Of a stretch of DNA of 64,000 nt, positions 9,624 to 16,630 are shown one piece after another. Position 1 is the stretch's first letter. The number at the start of each line of letters is the position of its first letter. The notes under the pieces were generated by a model. The model saw only the letters and a list, made by a program, of their open reading frames with translations, was not told the origin of the DNA and did not search any database. The stretch covers positions 97,962 through 161,961 of the forward strand of contig NZ_DDJO01000013.1 of assembly GCF_002339505.1 (NCBI RefSeq), written 5' to 3'. The translations under genes were made by a program, and so were the position numbers. The DNA comes from Corynebacterium sp. UBA2622. GTDB taxonomy: Bacteria > Actinomycetota > Actinomycetes > Mycobacteriales > Mycobacteriaceae.

Positions 9624-10148
9624 ATGCCCATTCCAGAGTTCATCGTTGAGACGCGGAAGAAGATCGGAACGGACCCGATGTGGGTGCCCTCGGTGGCGGC
9701 GATTGTGCTCCGCGACGCCCAGACGGAGTCCGCCTGGGCCGTCCCGGAGGTGCTCCTGGTCAAGCGCGCAGACAACGGGCAATGGACCCCGGTGACGGGC
9801 ATCGCTGACCCGGGCGAGGAGCCACACGACGCCGCTGTGCGCGAGGTGCGGGAGGAAACCGGCATCGCGGCCCGCCCCGCCGCGTTGCTGGGCGTGGGCG
9901 CCGTCGGGCCGGTCACACACGTCAACGGAGACGTGGCCAGCTATATGTCGGTGCAGCTGCGGCTCGAGCCGGAGGACCCGTCCGCCGTGCCCGCAGCCAG
10001 GGACGACGAGAACACGGAGGCGGGGTGGTTCCCAATCTCCCAGATGCCGGTGCAGGACCCCAAGTGGCGCCTCGCCATCGCCGACGCTGCCGCGCAGCGC
10101 CGCCACCCGGCGGCCTTCGAACCCCGCCTGGGTTTGAAGAAGCGCTGA
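9624..10148 (+). CDS. NUDIX hydrolase
   Basis: This 174-residue protein carries a full Nudix box at residues 59-81 (Gx5Ex7REVxEExGI, seen as GEEPHDAAVREVREETGI within it), which binds the metal used to cleave nucleoside diphosphates linked to another group. The residues before and after fit the beta-sandwich. The substrate is not evident. ATG 9624 follows GAAAGG at a spacing of about eight bases. A TAGGAT -10-like element at 9575-9580 would give a leader of about 35 bases. The stop overlaps the ATG of the GH25-like gene (TGATG), so the two are translated together. Confidence 0.88.
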   Translation: MPIPEFIVETRKKIGTDPMWVPSVAAIVLRDAQTESAWAVPEVLLVKRADNGQWTPVTGIADPGEEPHDAAVREVREETGIAARPAALLGVGAVGPVTHVNGDVASYMSVQLRLEPEDPSAVPAARDDENTEAGWFPISQMPVQDPKWRLAIADAAAQRRHPAAFEPRLGLKKR

Positions 10149-10732
10149 TGCGCTTCGGCATCGACATCTCCGAGCACCAGGACGGGCTCCCGCTGGAGCG
10201 GGCGGCGGGGGAGGGCATCGAGTTCGTGGTCATCCGCACCACCGACGGAACCTACCGCGACCGCGTCTTCGCCTCGCACCTGGAGGATGCCCGTCGCGCC
10301 GGGCTGGAGGTGGAGGCCTACCACTACCTGCGCAGCCCCTCCGAGGGGACGGGCGTGGCCGAGCAGGTCGAGGCATCCCTTGCCGTCCTCGACGGCGCGC
10401 GTGTCCCGCTGTGGCTCGACTGCGAGACCCCCGCGGGCCTTTCGCTTGCCGACGTCTCCGCGGCCCACGCTCTCTTCACCGGTGCCGGTGTGGACGTGGC
10501 CGGCGTCTACACCCACCCGCGATGGTGGCGCTGGCGCATGTTCAACGCGGACACCCGGCCGTTCGGGGCGCTGTGGCTGGCCTCCTACGGACAGAATTCC
10601 ACCGGTGCTCCGCGGGACGTGTTTCCGGGAGGGTGGCCGGGGGGCGTCGGCAAGCAGGTGCCCACAATGTGGCAGTTCACCTCCCGGGGGAGGGTCGCGG
10701 GATTCACCGTCGACGTCAACGCTCGCCGGTAG
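10148..10732 (+). CDS. GH25-type lysozyme-like protein without a signal peptide
   Basis: This 194-residue protein looks like a glycoside hydrolase family 25 (muramidase) domain. It starts with MRFGIDISEHQ, has the DxE catalytic pair in LWLDCETP (near residues 97-99), and later WRWRMFNA, LWLASYGQN and MWQFTSRG, as in the family. The length equals one GH25 domain with no cell-wall binding repeats. It begins directly at the first strand, so no signal peptide or membrane anchor is present, which is odd for a wall hydrolase. ATG 10148 overlaps the NUDIX stop by one base. It may act inside the cell, or leave by a non-classical route; only the fold call is firm. Confidence 0.75.
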   Translation: MRFGIDISEHQDGLPLERAAGEGIEFVVIRTTDGTYRDRVFASHLEDARRAGLEVEAYHYLRSPSEGTGVAEQVEASLAVLDGARVPLWLDCETPAGLSLADVSAAHALFTGAGVDVAGVYTHPRWWRWRMFNADTRPFGALWLASYGQNSTGAPRDVFPGGWPGGVGKQVPTMWQFTSRGRVAGFTVDVNARR

Positions 10733-10741
10733 GGTGGCGGC

Positions 10742-11005
10742 ATGACAGGCAAAGAGTGGATGTACGCGGTCCCGTCGGCGCTCCTTGTCGCGGGTGGGCC
10801 AGTGGTGTGGGCGGCCGGGCACCCCGGTTGGGCGGTCGTCGCGGTAGCGGCAGGCCTCGCCCTGGTTCTGCTCGCGCCGACGGCAGGCAGTTCGGAGCCG
10901 CTGCCGCATCCGTTACCGAGTGCGCGGGAGGTCAAGAGATACCGCGAAAATCACCCGGGTGTCTCCATTGAGCAGGCTATTCGGGAGATGGCGGGGGAGC
11001 GGTAG
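10742..11005 (+). CDS. Small membrane protein, unknown function
   Basis: This 87-residue protein has two hydrophobic segments (about residues 8-24 and 29-46), followed by a soluble tail rich in charged residues (SAREVKRYRENHPGVSIEQA). No family is recognised. A TAGGGT -10-like element at 10730-10735 ends six bases before the ATG, so the transcript is probably leaderless and separate from the GH25 gene that stops ten bases upstream. It is followed by a strong inverted repeat shared with the convergent glnA gene. Confidence 0.6.
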   Translation: MTGKEWMYAVPSALLVAGGPVVWAAGHPGWAVVAVAAGLALVLLAPTAGSSEPLPHPLPSAREVKRYRENHPGVSIEQAIREMAGER

Positions 11006-11012
11006 AACGACA

Positions 11013-11044
11013 AACCCCCTCCCGGAATCTCCCGGGCGGGGGTT
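11013..11044. terminator. Bidirectional terminator between small membrane gene and glnA
   Basis: The inverted repeat has arms AACCCCCTCCCGG and CCGGGCGGGGGTT (one mismatch) around a six-base loop. It lies just after the stop at 11005 and just before the glnA stop at 11065, with A/T bases at both outer ends. It can end both converging transcripts. Confidence 0.75.
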
Positions 11045-11064
11045 GTGGCGTCGCTAAGCGTGCT

Positions 11065-12501
11065 CTAGCAGTCGAAGTACATCTCGAACTCGAGCGGTGT
11101 CGGGCGCAGGCGCGACGGGGCGATTTCGCGGTCGTACTTCAGGCGGGTGTAGGTCTCGATAAGGTCTTCGGTGAACACGTCGCCCTCGGTGAGGAAGTCG
11201 TGGTCGTTTTCGAGGGCCTTCAGGGCCGCCTCGAGCGAGGTCGGAGCCTGCGGGATCTCCTTGGCCTCCTCCGGCGGAAGCTCGTAGAGGTCCTTGTCCA
11301 CCGGAGCGTGCGGCTCGATGCGGTTCTTGATGCCGTCGATACCGGCGAGCATCATGGCCGCGAAGCCGAGGTAGGGGTTGCCCGAGGGGTCCGGCGCGCG
11401 GAACTCGATGCGCTTGGCCTTCGGGTTGGAGCCGGTGATGGGGATGCGGATGGCCGCGGAGCGGTTGCGCTGCGAGTAGACCAGGTTGATCGGGGCCTCG
11501 AAGCCGGGCACCAGGCGGTGGTAGGAGTTCAGCGTCGGATTGGTGAACGCCAGCACGGAACCCGCGTGCTCCAGGATGCCGCCGATGTAGTAGCGGGCGG
11601 TGTCCGACAGCCCGCCGTAACCGGACTCGTCGTAGAAGAGCGGCTCGCCGTCCTTCCACAGGGACTGGTGGGCGTGCATGCCGGAACCGTTGTCGCCTGC
11701 AAGCGGCTTGGGCATGAAGGTGGCGGTCTTGCCGAACTGGGTGGCGGTGTTCTTCACGATGTACTTGAAGTCCTGCAGGTCGTCGGCCGCGTGGAGCAGG
11801 GTGTTGAAGCGGTAGTTGATCTCCTGCTGGCCGCCGTTGCCCACCTCGCGGTGGAAGCGCTCAATCGCGAAACCCGCCTCGGTGAGGTTGAGGGCCATCG
11901 CGTCGCGGATGTCCACCGTCTTGTCGTACGGCGGGACGGGGAAGTAACCGCCCTTGACGCGGTTCTTGTAACCGAGGTTGGGGGAGCCGTCGAGCTCGGT
12001 CTCGCGACCGCGGTTCCACCAGCCCTCCTCGGACTCGATGTTGTAGAACGACTGGTGGTCGTCGACCTGGTAGCGGATGGAATCGAAGAGGTAGAACTCG
12101 GCCTCGGCACCGAAGAGGCAGCTGTCGGCGATGCCCGTGGAGGCGAGATACTCCTCGGCCTTGCGGGCCACGTTGCGCGGGTCGCGGGAGAACGCCTCGT
12201 GGGTGAAGGGGTCGTTGACGAAGAACTTCACGTTCAAGGTCTTCGCGGCACGGAACTGGTCAAGCTTCGCGGTGGCGAGGTCCGGCATGAGCGTCATGTC
12301 GGATTCCTCGATGGTGGTGAAGCCGCGGATGGAGGAGCCGTCGAAGGCGAGACCGTCCTCGACCACGTCCTCGTCGAACATCGAGGCGGGGATGGAGAAG
12401 TGGTGCTCGGTGCCCGGGACGTCGGTGAAGCGAACGTCGACGAACTCGACACCCTCATCCTGGATGAACTTTTTAACCTCGTCGATATTCTCGAATGCCA
12501 C
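11065..12501 (-). CDS. glnA: Glutamine synthetase I
   Basis: This is the main ammonia-assimilating glutamine synthetase, 478 residues, expected to act as a dodecamer. The GFDGSSIRGF segment, GAEAEFYLFD, NGSGMHAHQSL and NRSAAIRIP active-site segments are all present. The adenylylation site is kept: Y406 in LYELPPEEAKEIP, the expected target of GlnE at 1207-4293. The start is GTG 12501 with GGGAG upstream. A perfect palindrome covering a TAGACT -10 element lies at 12532-12546 and is probably the regulatory site for nitrogen control. Confidence 0.97.
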   Translation of the reverse strand: MAFENIDEVKKFIQDEGVEFVDVRFTDVPGTEHHFSIPASMFDEDVVEDGLAFDGSSIRGFTTIEESDMTLMPDLATAKLDQFRAAKTLNVKFFVNDPFTHEAFSRDPRNVARKAEEYLASTGIADSCLFGAEAEFYLFDSIRYQVDDHQSFYNIESEEGWWNRGRETELDGSPNLGYKNRVKGGYFPVPPYDKTVDIRDAMALNLTEAGFAIERFHREVGNGGQQEINYRFNTLLHAADDLQDFKYIVKNTATQFGKTATFMPKPLAGDNGSGMHAHQSLWKDGEPLFYDESGYGGLSDTARYYIGGILEHAGSVLAFTNPTLNSYHRLVPGFEAPINLVYSQRNRSAAIRIPITGSNPKAKRIEFRAPDPSGNPYLGFAAMMLAGIDGIKNRIEPHAPVDKDLYELPPEEAKEIPQAPTSLEAALKALENDHDFLTEGDVFTEDLIETYTRLKYDREIAPSRLRPTPLEFEMYFDC

Positions 12502-12531
12502 GGTCTAACTCCCTTGGTTGGCTCAATTGAA

Positions 12532-12546
12532 TGTAGACAGTCTACA
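12532..12546 (-). promoter_or_regulatory. Perfect palindrome over the glnA -10 element (candidate operator)
   Basis: TGTAGACTGTCTACA is a 15-base perfect inverted repeat, 31 bases before the glnA GTG. Read on the glnA strand it contains TAGACT, a good corynebacterial -10. A repressor bound here would block glnA. The site does not fit the AmtR box CTAT-N6-ATAG I remember, so the regulator is uncertain. Confidence 0.5.
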
Positions 12547-12656
12547 GCCGGGGAGGACCGAATTTCCCAACAACGCGTACGCTTCACGTTCCCTCCAGAG
12601 GTCTCACAGCTGCCACGGATTCCACGGGCGAAGCGCTGGTTAGTAGGGTTGAGCCC

Positions 12657-13133
12657 ATGGCAAGCACAAAGCAAAGCTGGCGCGAGGGGCCTGAACTACC
12701 GGAGCAGTTCGACGAGGGGGAAACGTACGGCTCCTACCCCGGGGAGACCCTCGGTCTGCCCAAGGAGGGGCCCGGGGCCCAGGCTTCCGTGGCCCGCCGC
12801 ATGGGCGGGGTCATCATTGACTGGGTGTTGTGCTGGGTCATCGCCGGATTCATCCACCTCAACACCGCCGCCTTGGGTGACACGGCCACGCTCACGCTTC
12901 TGCTCTGGGTGGTTCTCGGCATCGTCTGCGGCTGGTTGTTCGCGCGCACCCCGGGGATGGCGCTTCTGGGCATGGGCGTCGCGCGTCTCGATGCCCCCGG
13001 CGAGCGCGTCGGCCTCGGGCGCGCCGCGCTGCGGACCCTGTTCACGATGTTCATCCTGCCGGCGGCGATGGTCGACGCGAACGGACGTGGGATGCACGAC
13101 CGCGCCACCGGGACCACCGTCATCCGCGCCTGA
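12657..13133 (+). CDS. RDD-family membrane protein
   Basis: This 158-residue protein has about 40 soluble N-terminal residues and then an RDD domain: ASVARRMGGVIIDWVLCWVIAG, a second hydrophobic segment, and a third that holds RTLFTMFILPAAMVD. The final HDRATGTTVI motif is typical of the family, whose role is mostly unknown (ion or solute transport has been proposed for some members). A TAGGGT -10-like element at 12644-12649 ends seven bases before the ATG, suggesting a leaderless mRNA. It diverges from glnA, an arrangement kept in corynebacteria and mycobacteria. Confidence 0.85.
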   Translation: MASTKQSWREGPELPEQFDEGETYGSYPGETLGLPKEGPGAQASVARRMGGVIIDWVLCWVIAGFIHLNTAALGDTATLTLLLWVVLGIVCGWLFARTPGMALLGMGVARLDAPGERVGLGRAALRTLFTMFILPAAMVDANGRGMHDRATGTTVIRA

Positions 13134-13148
13134 GCGCCCGCCCCGGAT

Positions 13149-13182
13149 GCCCCAGCTCTGCAGCAGAACAGGGGCGTTTTTT
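13149..13182 (+). terminator. Rho-independent terminator after the RDD gene
   Basis: GCCCC (13149-13153) pairs with GGGGC (13171-13175), with a short inner hairpin around CTGCAG, and is followed by GTTTTTTC. It lies 16 bases after the stop of the RDD gene. Confidence 0.65.
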
Positions 13183-13200
13183 CTTTGAACGGCCAGAAAG

Positions 13201-13236
13201 CACAGACGCCGCCCCGGGGTGGGGGCGGCGTCTGTG
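13201..13236. terminator. Perfect 15-bp hairpin between converging RDD and DUF4191 genes
   Basis: The arms 13201-13215 and 13222-13236 are perfect complements (CACAGACGCCGCCCC and its partner) around a six-base loop. There is no clean T run on either side, but the position 30 bases after the DUF4191 stop suggests it ends that transcript. Confidence 0.6.
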
Positions 13237-13266
13237 TTGTAGAGGGGGGGATTCGAAGAGGGGGTG

Positions 13267-14052
13267 CTACTTGCCCTTGCGCTCCTGCATGCGGCGCATG
13301 CGCCGGTTCATGCCGGACATGGACTGCGCCTGGCGCGGCATGGGCCCGCCAGGCAGGCCCGCGGGGCGGTTAGCGGCGCGGGCGTCCATGGCGTCGAGCT
13401 TGGCCGACATGGCGTAGACCTCGTCCTTCTTGAAGTCCTTGGGCAGCTTGAGCATCGCCTTCTGCAGGTCGCGCACCGGGGTCTCCCCCTCGCCGTCACC
13501 GATGTAGATCTCGTGGATCGGCACGCCGGCCAGCAGGCGGTCGACGCGCTTGGACTCGCGTTCCATGAGCTTCCTCAGCCGGTTGCGGTTGCCCTCTCCG
13601 ACGAGTACGACACCGGGGTTGCCCACCACGCGGTGCACGACGTCCATCTGCGGCGTCGCCGCCACGGAGGTCTTGGTGATCCAGGCGATGCCCATCGAGC
13701 TGCGCATGTTCTCCAGCGTCCAGGCGGCGGCGCCGGGCTGGTTACCCACCTCGTCGTACATGGAGCGCTCCAGCCGGCGGCTGAACAGCCACATGGCCAG
13801 GACCGCGCCAACGAGGATGCCCAGAACGAGCATGTACCACTGGCCGTGCCACAGCAGACCAATGAGGAAGAACAGCAGCGCCATTCCCACCACGGACAGC
13901 ACCATGAGCGGAATAAGTTTGCTGTCCCTCTTGCGCTGCATCTGGAACGCCTGCCAGATCTGGCTCTGCGTGTTCCTGCGCTTCGCGCGCTTCGCCTCGC
14001 GCTGTTCGGCCTTGATGGACCTGCTGGCCACCTTGTTCTTCGAATCTGCCAT
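13267..14052 (-). CDS. DUF4191-family membrane protein
   Basis: This 261-residue protein has a basic N-terminus (MADSKNKVASRSIKAEQREAKRAKRR), two closely spaced membrane segments (about residues 48-66 and 71-88) and a soluble C-terminal domain ending in an Arg/Lys/Met-rich tail (SGMNRRMRRMQERKGK). This is the DUF4191 layout, whose gene sits by lipA or glnA in actinobacteria. The function is unknown. ATG 14052 is chosen because TAGAGT lies seven bases upstream; GTG 14061 is an alternative. It converges on the RDD gene. Confidence 0.8.
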   Translation of the reverse strand: MADSKNKVASRSIKAEQREAKRAKRRNTQSQIWQAFQMQRKRDSKLIPLMVLSVVGMALLFFLIGLLWHGQWYMLVLGILVGAVLAMWLFSRRLERSMYDEVGNQPGAAAWTLENMRSSMGIAWITKTSVAATPQMDVVHRVVGNPGVVLVGEGNRNRLRKLMERESKRVDRLLAGVPIHEIYIGDGEGETPVRDLQKAMLKLPKDFKKDEVYAMSAKLDAMDARAANRPAGLPGGPMPRQAQSMSGMNRRMRRMQERKGK

Positions 14053-14085
14053 GGTCACCACTCTATTGCACTCGCCTGAAATGGG

Positions 14086-14122
14086 AAAAAGCGGCGCGCT
14101 CGTCAGAGCGGCACCGCTTTTC
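14086..14122 (-). terminator. Terminator of the MaoC/FabG operon
   Basis: AAAAAGCGG (14086-14094) and CCGCTTTTT (14114-14122) form a perfect nine-base stem. On the minus strand the stem ends in a T run, 17 bases after the MaoC stop codon. Confidence 0.75.
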
Positions 14123-14139
14123 GACGTCCCTTCAACCGC

Positions 14140-15093
14140 TTACAGCTGCGTCACCTCGGCGTTGAGGTGGAGCTTCTCCGGCTTGGAAGCGCTGCGCAGC
14201 TGGATGCTGGTGCTACACCCGTCGCCGGCGGAGCCCGGAAGGGCCCAGGCCGCGACGCGGGCCGGGATCACAACCGGCTTGTGGAACTCCACGGAATACC
14301 GCAGCGCACCGCCGAGCCTGCCCTCGAGGAGCTGGAGCACGGAAGCGGCCGAATACATCCCGTGCGCGATGACCGACGGGAAGCCGAACGCCTTGGCGCC
14401 CAGGTTCGAGGTGTGGATCGGGTTCGAGTCGCCCGATGCGTCCACGTAGGCGCGGACGTTGTCGCGCGTCCACTTCCACTGCGCGTTGGCGGCCACCTCG
14501 GGGGTCTCCGGCTTCGGCAGCATGCGGGCGTCGTCAAGCCCGCGGGTGGTGAGGCTGACGGGGGCGTTCTTGGCAAAAGACGTGCCCTGGGAGAGCATGG
14601 TGGCGGTCTGCGACCAGACCGGCTCACCGAGGGGTCCCTCACCCTCGACGAAGAATTCGGTGACGATGTCGATGAGCAGGCCCTTTCGGTGGGGCCTGAG
14701 GTTCTCGGCGTGGGCGCGCACCGTGAAGGTCTCGTCCACCCGCGGCGCGCGCTTCTGGGTGATCACGTTGGCCACGTGCACCGCGCCGACGGGGGCGAAG
14801 GGGAAGTCGGGGCGGCTCATGAGCTCCATCGTCAGCGGAAAACCGATGACGAAGAGGTAGGTCGGTGGCAGGTCGTTGCCGAGCCGGAGGCCGGTCGCGC
14901 GGGAGTACGCGGCGAGATTGTCCACGTCGACGGTCACTCCGCGGACCTCCAGGCGGGACTGGGGATCCTTGTCTGCCACGTGGTCGGTTCCACCGACGGG
15001 GGACATTCCGACGACGATGTTGCGCATCACCTTGCCCAGGTCCGGGATGGAGGGGAGGACCTCGTAGCGTGCCGTGCTCTGTGCGGTGGTCAT
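14140..15093 (-). CDS. htdX: MaoC-like (R)-specific 3-hydroxyacyl dehydratase, HtdX type
   Basis: This 317-residue protein is a double hot-dog dehydratase. The C-terminal half holds the hydratase-2 motif YVDASGDSNPIHTSNLGAKAFG, with the Asp and His expected at the active site, followed by VIAHGMYSAA. The N-terminal half has the degenerate first hot dog (LPPTYLFVIGFP). It should hydrate enoyl thioesters or dehydrate 3-hydroxyacyl thioesters. It starts four bases after the fabG4 stop, so they form an operon. The pairing htdX-fabG4 divergent from fadA2 matches Rv0241c-Rv0243 in Mycobacterium tuberculosis, as I remember it. The direction (synthesis or breakdown) is not decided by sequence. Confidence 0.85.
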   Translation of the reverse strand: MTTAQSTARYEVLPSIPDLGKVMRNIVVGMSPVGGTDHVADKDPQSRLEVRGVTVDVDNLAAYSRATGLRLGNDLPPTYLFVIGFPLTMELMSRPDFPFAPVGAVHVANVITQKRAPRVDETFTVRAHAENLRPHRKGLLIDIVTEFFVEGEGPLGEPVWSQTATMLSQGTSFAKNAPVSLTTRGLDDARMLPKPETPEVAANAQWKWTRDNVRAYVDASGDSNPIHTSNLGAKAFGFPSVIAHGMYSAASVLQLLEGRLGGALRYSVEFHKPVVIPARVAAWALPGSAGDGCSTSIQLRSASKPEKLHLNAEVTQL

Positions 15094-15097
15094 GGTC

Positions 15098-16432
15098 TTA
15101 CGCTCCCAGGATGCTCTGGCCGCAGACGCGGACGGTGTTGCCGTTCACGGCGGTGGAGGACGTGGACGCGAAGTAGGCGACCGTCTCGGCGACGTCGACG
15201 GGCTTGCCACCCTGCTGCATGGAGTTGGCGCGGCGGCCGATCTCGCGCGGGCCGGTCGGCATCGCGGCGGTCATGTCGGTCTCGATGAAGCCGGGGGCGA
15301 CGGCGTTGATGTTGCCGCCGAGGGCCGCCAGGCTGTCCTTGAGCGAGTCGACGAAGCCGATGATGCCGGCCTTGGTGGTGCCGTAGTTGGTCTGGCCGCG
15401 GTTCCCGGCGATGCCGGAGGTGGAGGAGACGCCGATGACGGCGGGCTTGTCGCCGAGGGCGCCGAGCTCGATCATCTTCTCGGTGATGCGCACCGGGGCG
15501 ACGAGGTTGATGTTCTGCACCATGTTCCAGCGGGACTCATCCATGTTGGCCAGGAGCTTGTCGCGGGTGACGCCGGCGTTGTGCACGAGGATGTCCACCT
15601 TCTGGTGGTGGCGCTCCTCGGCGTGCTTGGCAATCTCCTCCGCGGCCCGCGGGTCCGTCACGTCGAGGGGCAGCGCGGTGCCCTTGACCTTGTTGGCGGT
15701 GGCGGTGAGGCCCTCACCGGCCTGCGGGATGTCGATGCAGATGACCTTGGCGCCGTCGCGGGCGAGCACCTCGGCGATGACGGCGCCGATGCCGCGTGCT
15801 GCGCCGGTGACCACCGCGAGGCGGCCGGCCAGGGGCTTGTCCCAGTCGGTGGGGATGTCTGCACCGGCGGCGGTGACGCGGATGACCTGGGCGTCAACGT
15901 AGGCGGACTTACCGGAGAGGAGGAAGCGCAGGGTGGACTCGACGCCCTGGAAGTTGGCGGAATCGACGGCGGGGTCCACGTAGACGAGCTGCACGGTTGC
16001 GGCCTTGCGCATTTCCTTCGCGAGGGAGCGGGTGAAGCCCTCCAGGGCGCGGGCGGCGATGCGCGCGTCGGCGTCGTCAAGCAGCTCCGGAGTGGTCCCG
16101 ATGACCACAAGGCGGGCATTGTCCGTGACCTTGCGCATCTGCGGCTGGAAGAAGTCGAAGAGCTGCTCGAGCTGCTCCGGGGCGGTGATCCCCGTGGCAT
16201 CGAAGACCATGCCGGCGCGCGGGGTGTCGGCCTCGGCCTTCATCAGCTTGTACGGGCCGGCAAGGGTGGTGTCCAGGGCCTGGCGCAGGCGGCCCTCGCC
16301 ACCGACGACGACGGGGCCGTGGAGGAGGGGCTCACCCTGCTTGTAGCGGCGCAGGGGGTAACCCTGGGGGACACCGACCTTGGCGGCGATGGGGGAGTTG
16401 ATCAGCTGTTCCATGAAGCTCTTTTTGGCCAC
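15098..16432 (-). CDS. fabG4: High-molecular-weight 3-oxoacyl-thioester reductase, FabG4 type
   Basis: This 444-residue reductase has two parts. The N-terminal 200 residues form the flavodoxin-like domain found only in the long FabG class (start MAKKSFMEQLINSPIAAKVG, then LRRYKQGEPLL). The C-terminal part is a short-chain dehydrogenase with VTGAARGIGAVIAE for the cofactor, NAG, the serine in VSSTSGIAG, and YGTTKAG for the catalytic Tyr and Lys. Substrate is a 3-oxoacyl-CoA or -ACP. The family prefers NADH in mycobacteria. It leads the minus-strand operon with htdX and diverges from fadA2 across 198 bases. Confidence 0.9.
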   Translation of the reverse strand: MAKKSFMEQLINSPIAAKVGVPQGYPLRRYKQGEPLLHGPVVVGGEGRLRQALDTTLAGPYKLMKAEADTPRAGMVFDATGITAPEQLEQLFDFFQPQMRKVTDNARLVVIGTTPELLDDADARIAARALEGFTRSLAKEMRKAATVQLVYVDPAVDSANFQGVESTLRFLLSGKSAYVDAQVIRVTAAGADIPTDWDKPLAGRLAVVTGAARGIGAVIAEVLARDGAKVICIDIPQAGEGLTATANKVKGTALPLDVTDPRAAEEIAKHAEERHHQKVDILVHNAGVTRDKLLANMDESRWNMVQNINLVAPVRITEKMIELGALGDKPAVIGVSSTSGIAGNRGQTNYGTTKAGIIGFVDSLKDSLAALGGNINAVAPGFIETDMTAAMPTGPREIGRRANSMQQGGKPVDVAETVAYFASTSSTAVNGNTVRVCGQSILGA

Positions 16433-16630
16433 GGTGTTCTCCTTGTGAGTGGTTCCCCGAAAGCGTGTGGCAACGGGGGCTGAAGTCGTAAGGTAGTAAC
16501 TAAGGCTACCAATTTGTTTCGTTCGTGATGTAGCTTACAATACAGCGATAACAGTAATGTGAAGTACATCGATAATCCATCGAATTCGCTTACCTCTCAC
16601 CGCCCCTCGAATAAGTAAGGACTACTGACC
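16433..16630. promoter_or_regulatory. Divergent promoter region fabG4 / fadA2 with GlxR-like site
   Basis: This AT-rich 198-base gap must hold promoters for both directions. CGTGATGTAGCTTACA (16524-16539) matches the GlxR/CRP pattern TGTGANNTANNTCACA in eight of ten arm bases and the TA centre. A second half-match starts at TGTGAAGTACAT (16558). GATAAT near 16570 is a possible -10 for fadA2, and GGTAG/CTACC arms occur near 16480-16500. AAGGA precedes the fadA2 GTG. Confidence 0.5.

Noticed and set aside
10148..10732. GH25-like gene as part of a prophage
   Set aside because: No integrase, capsid, holin or attachment repeats nearby, and flanking genes are core chromosomal.
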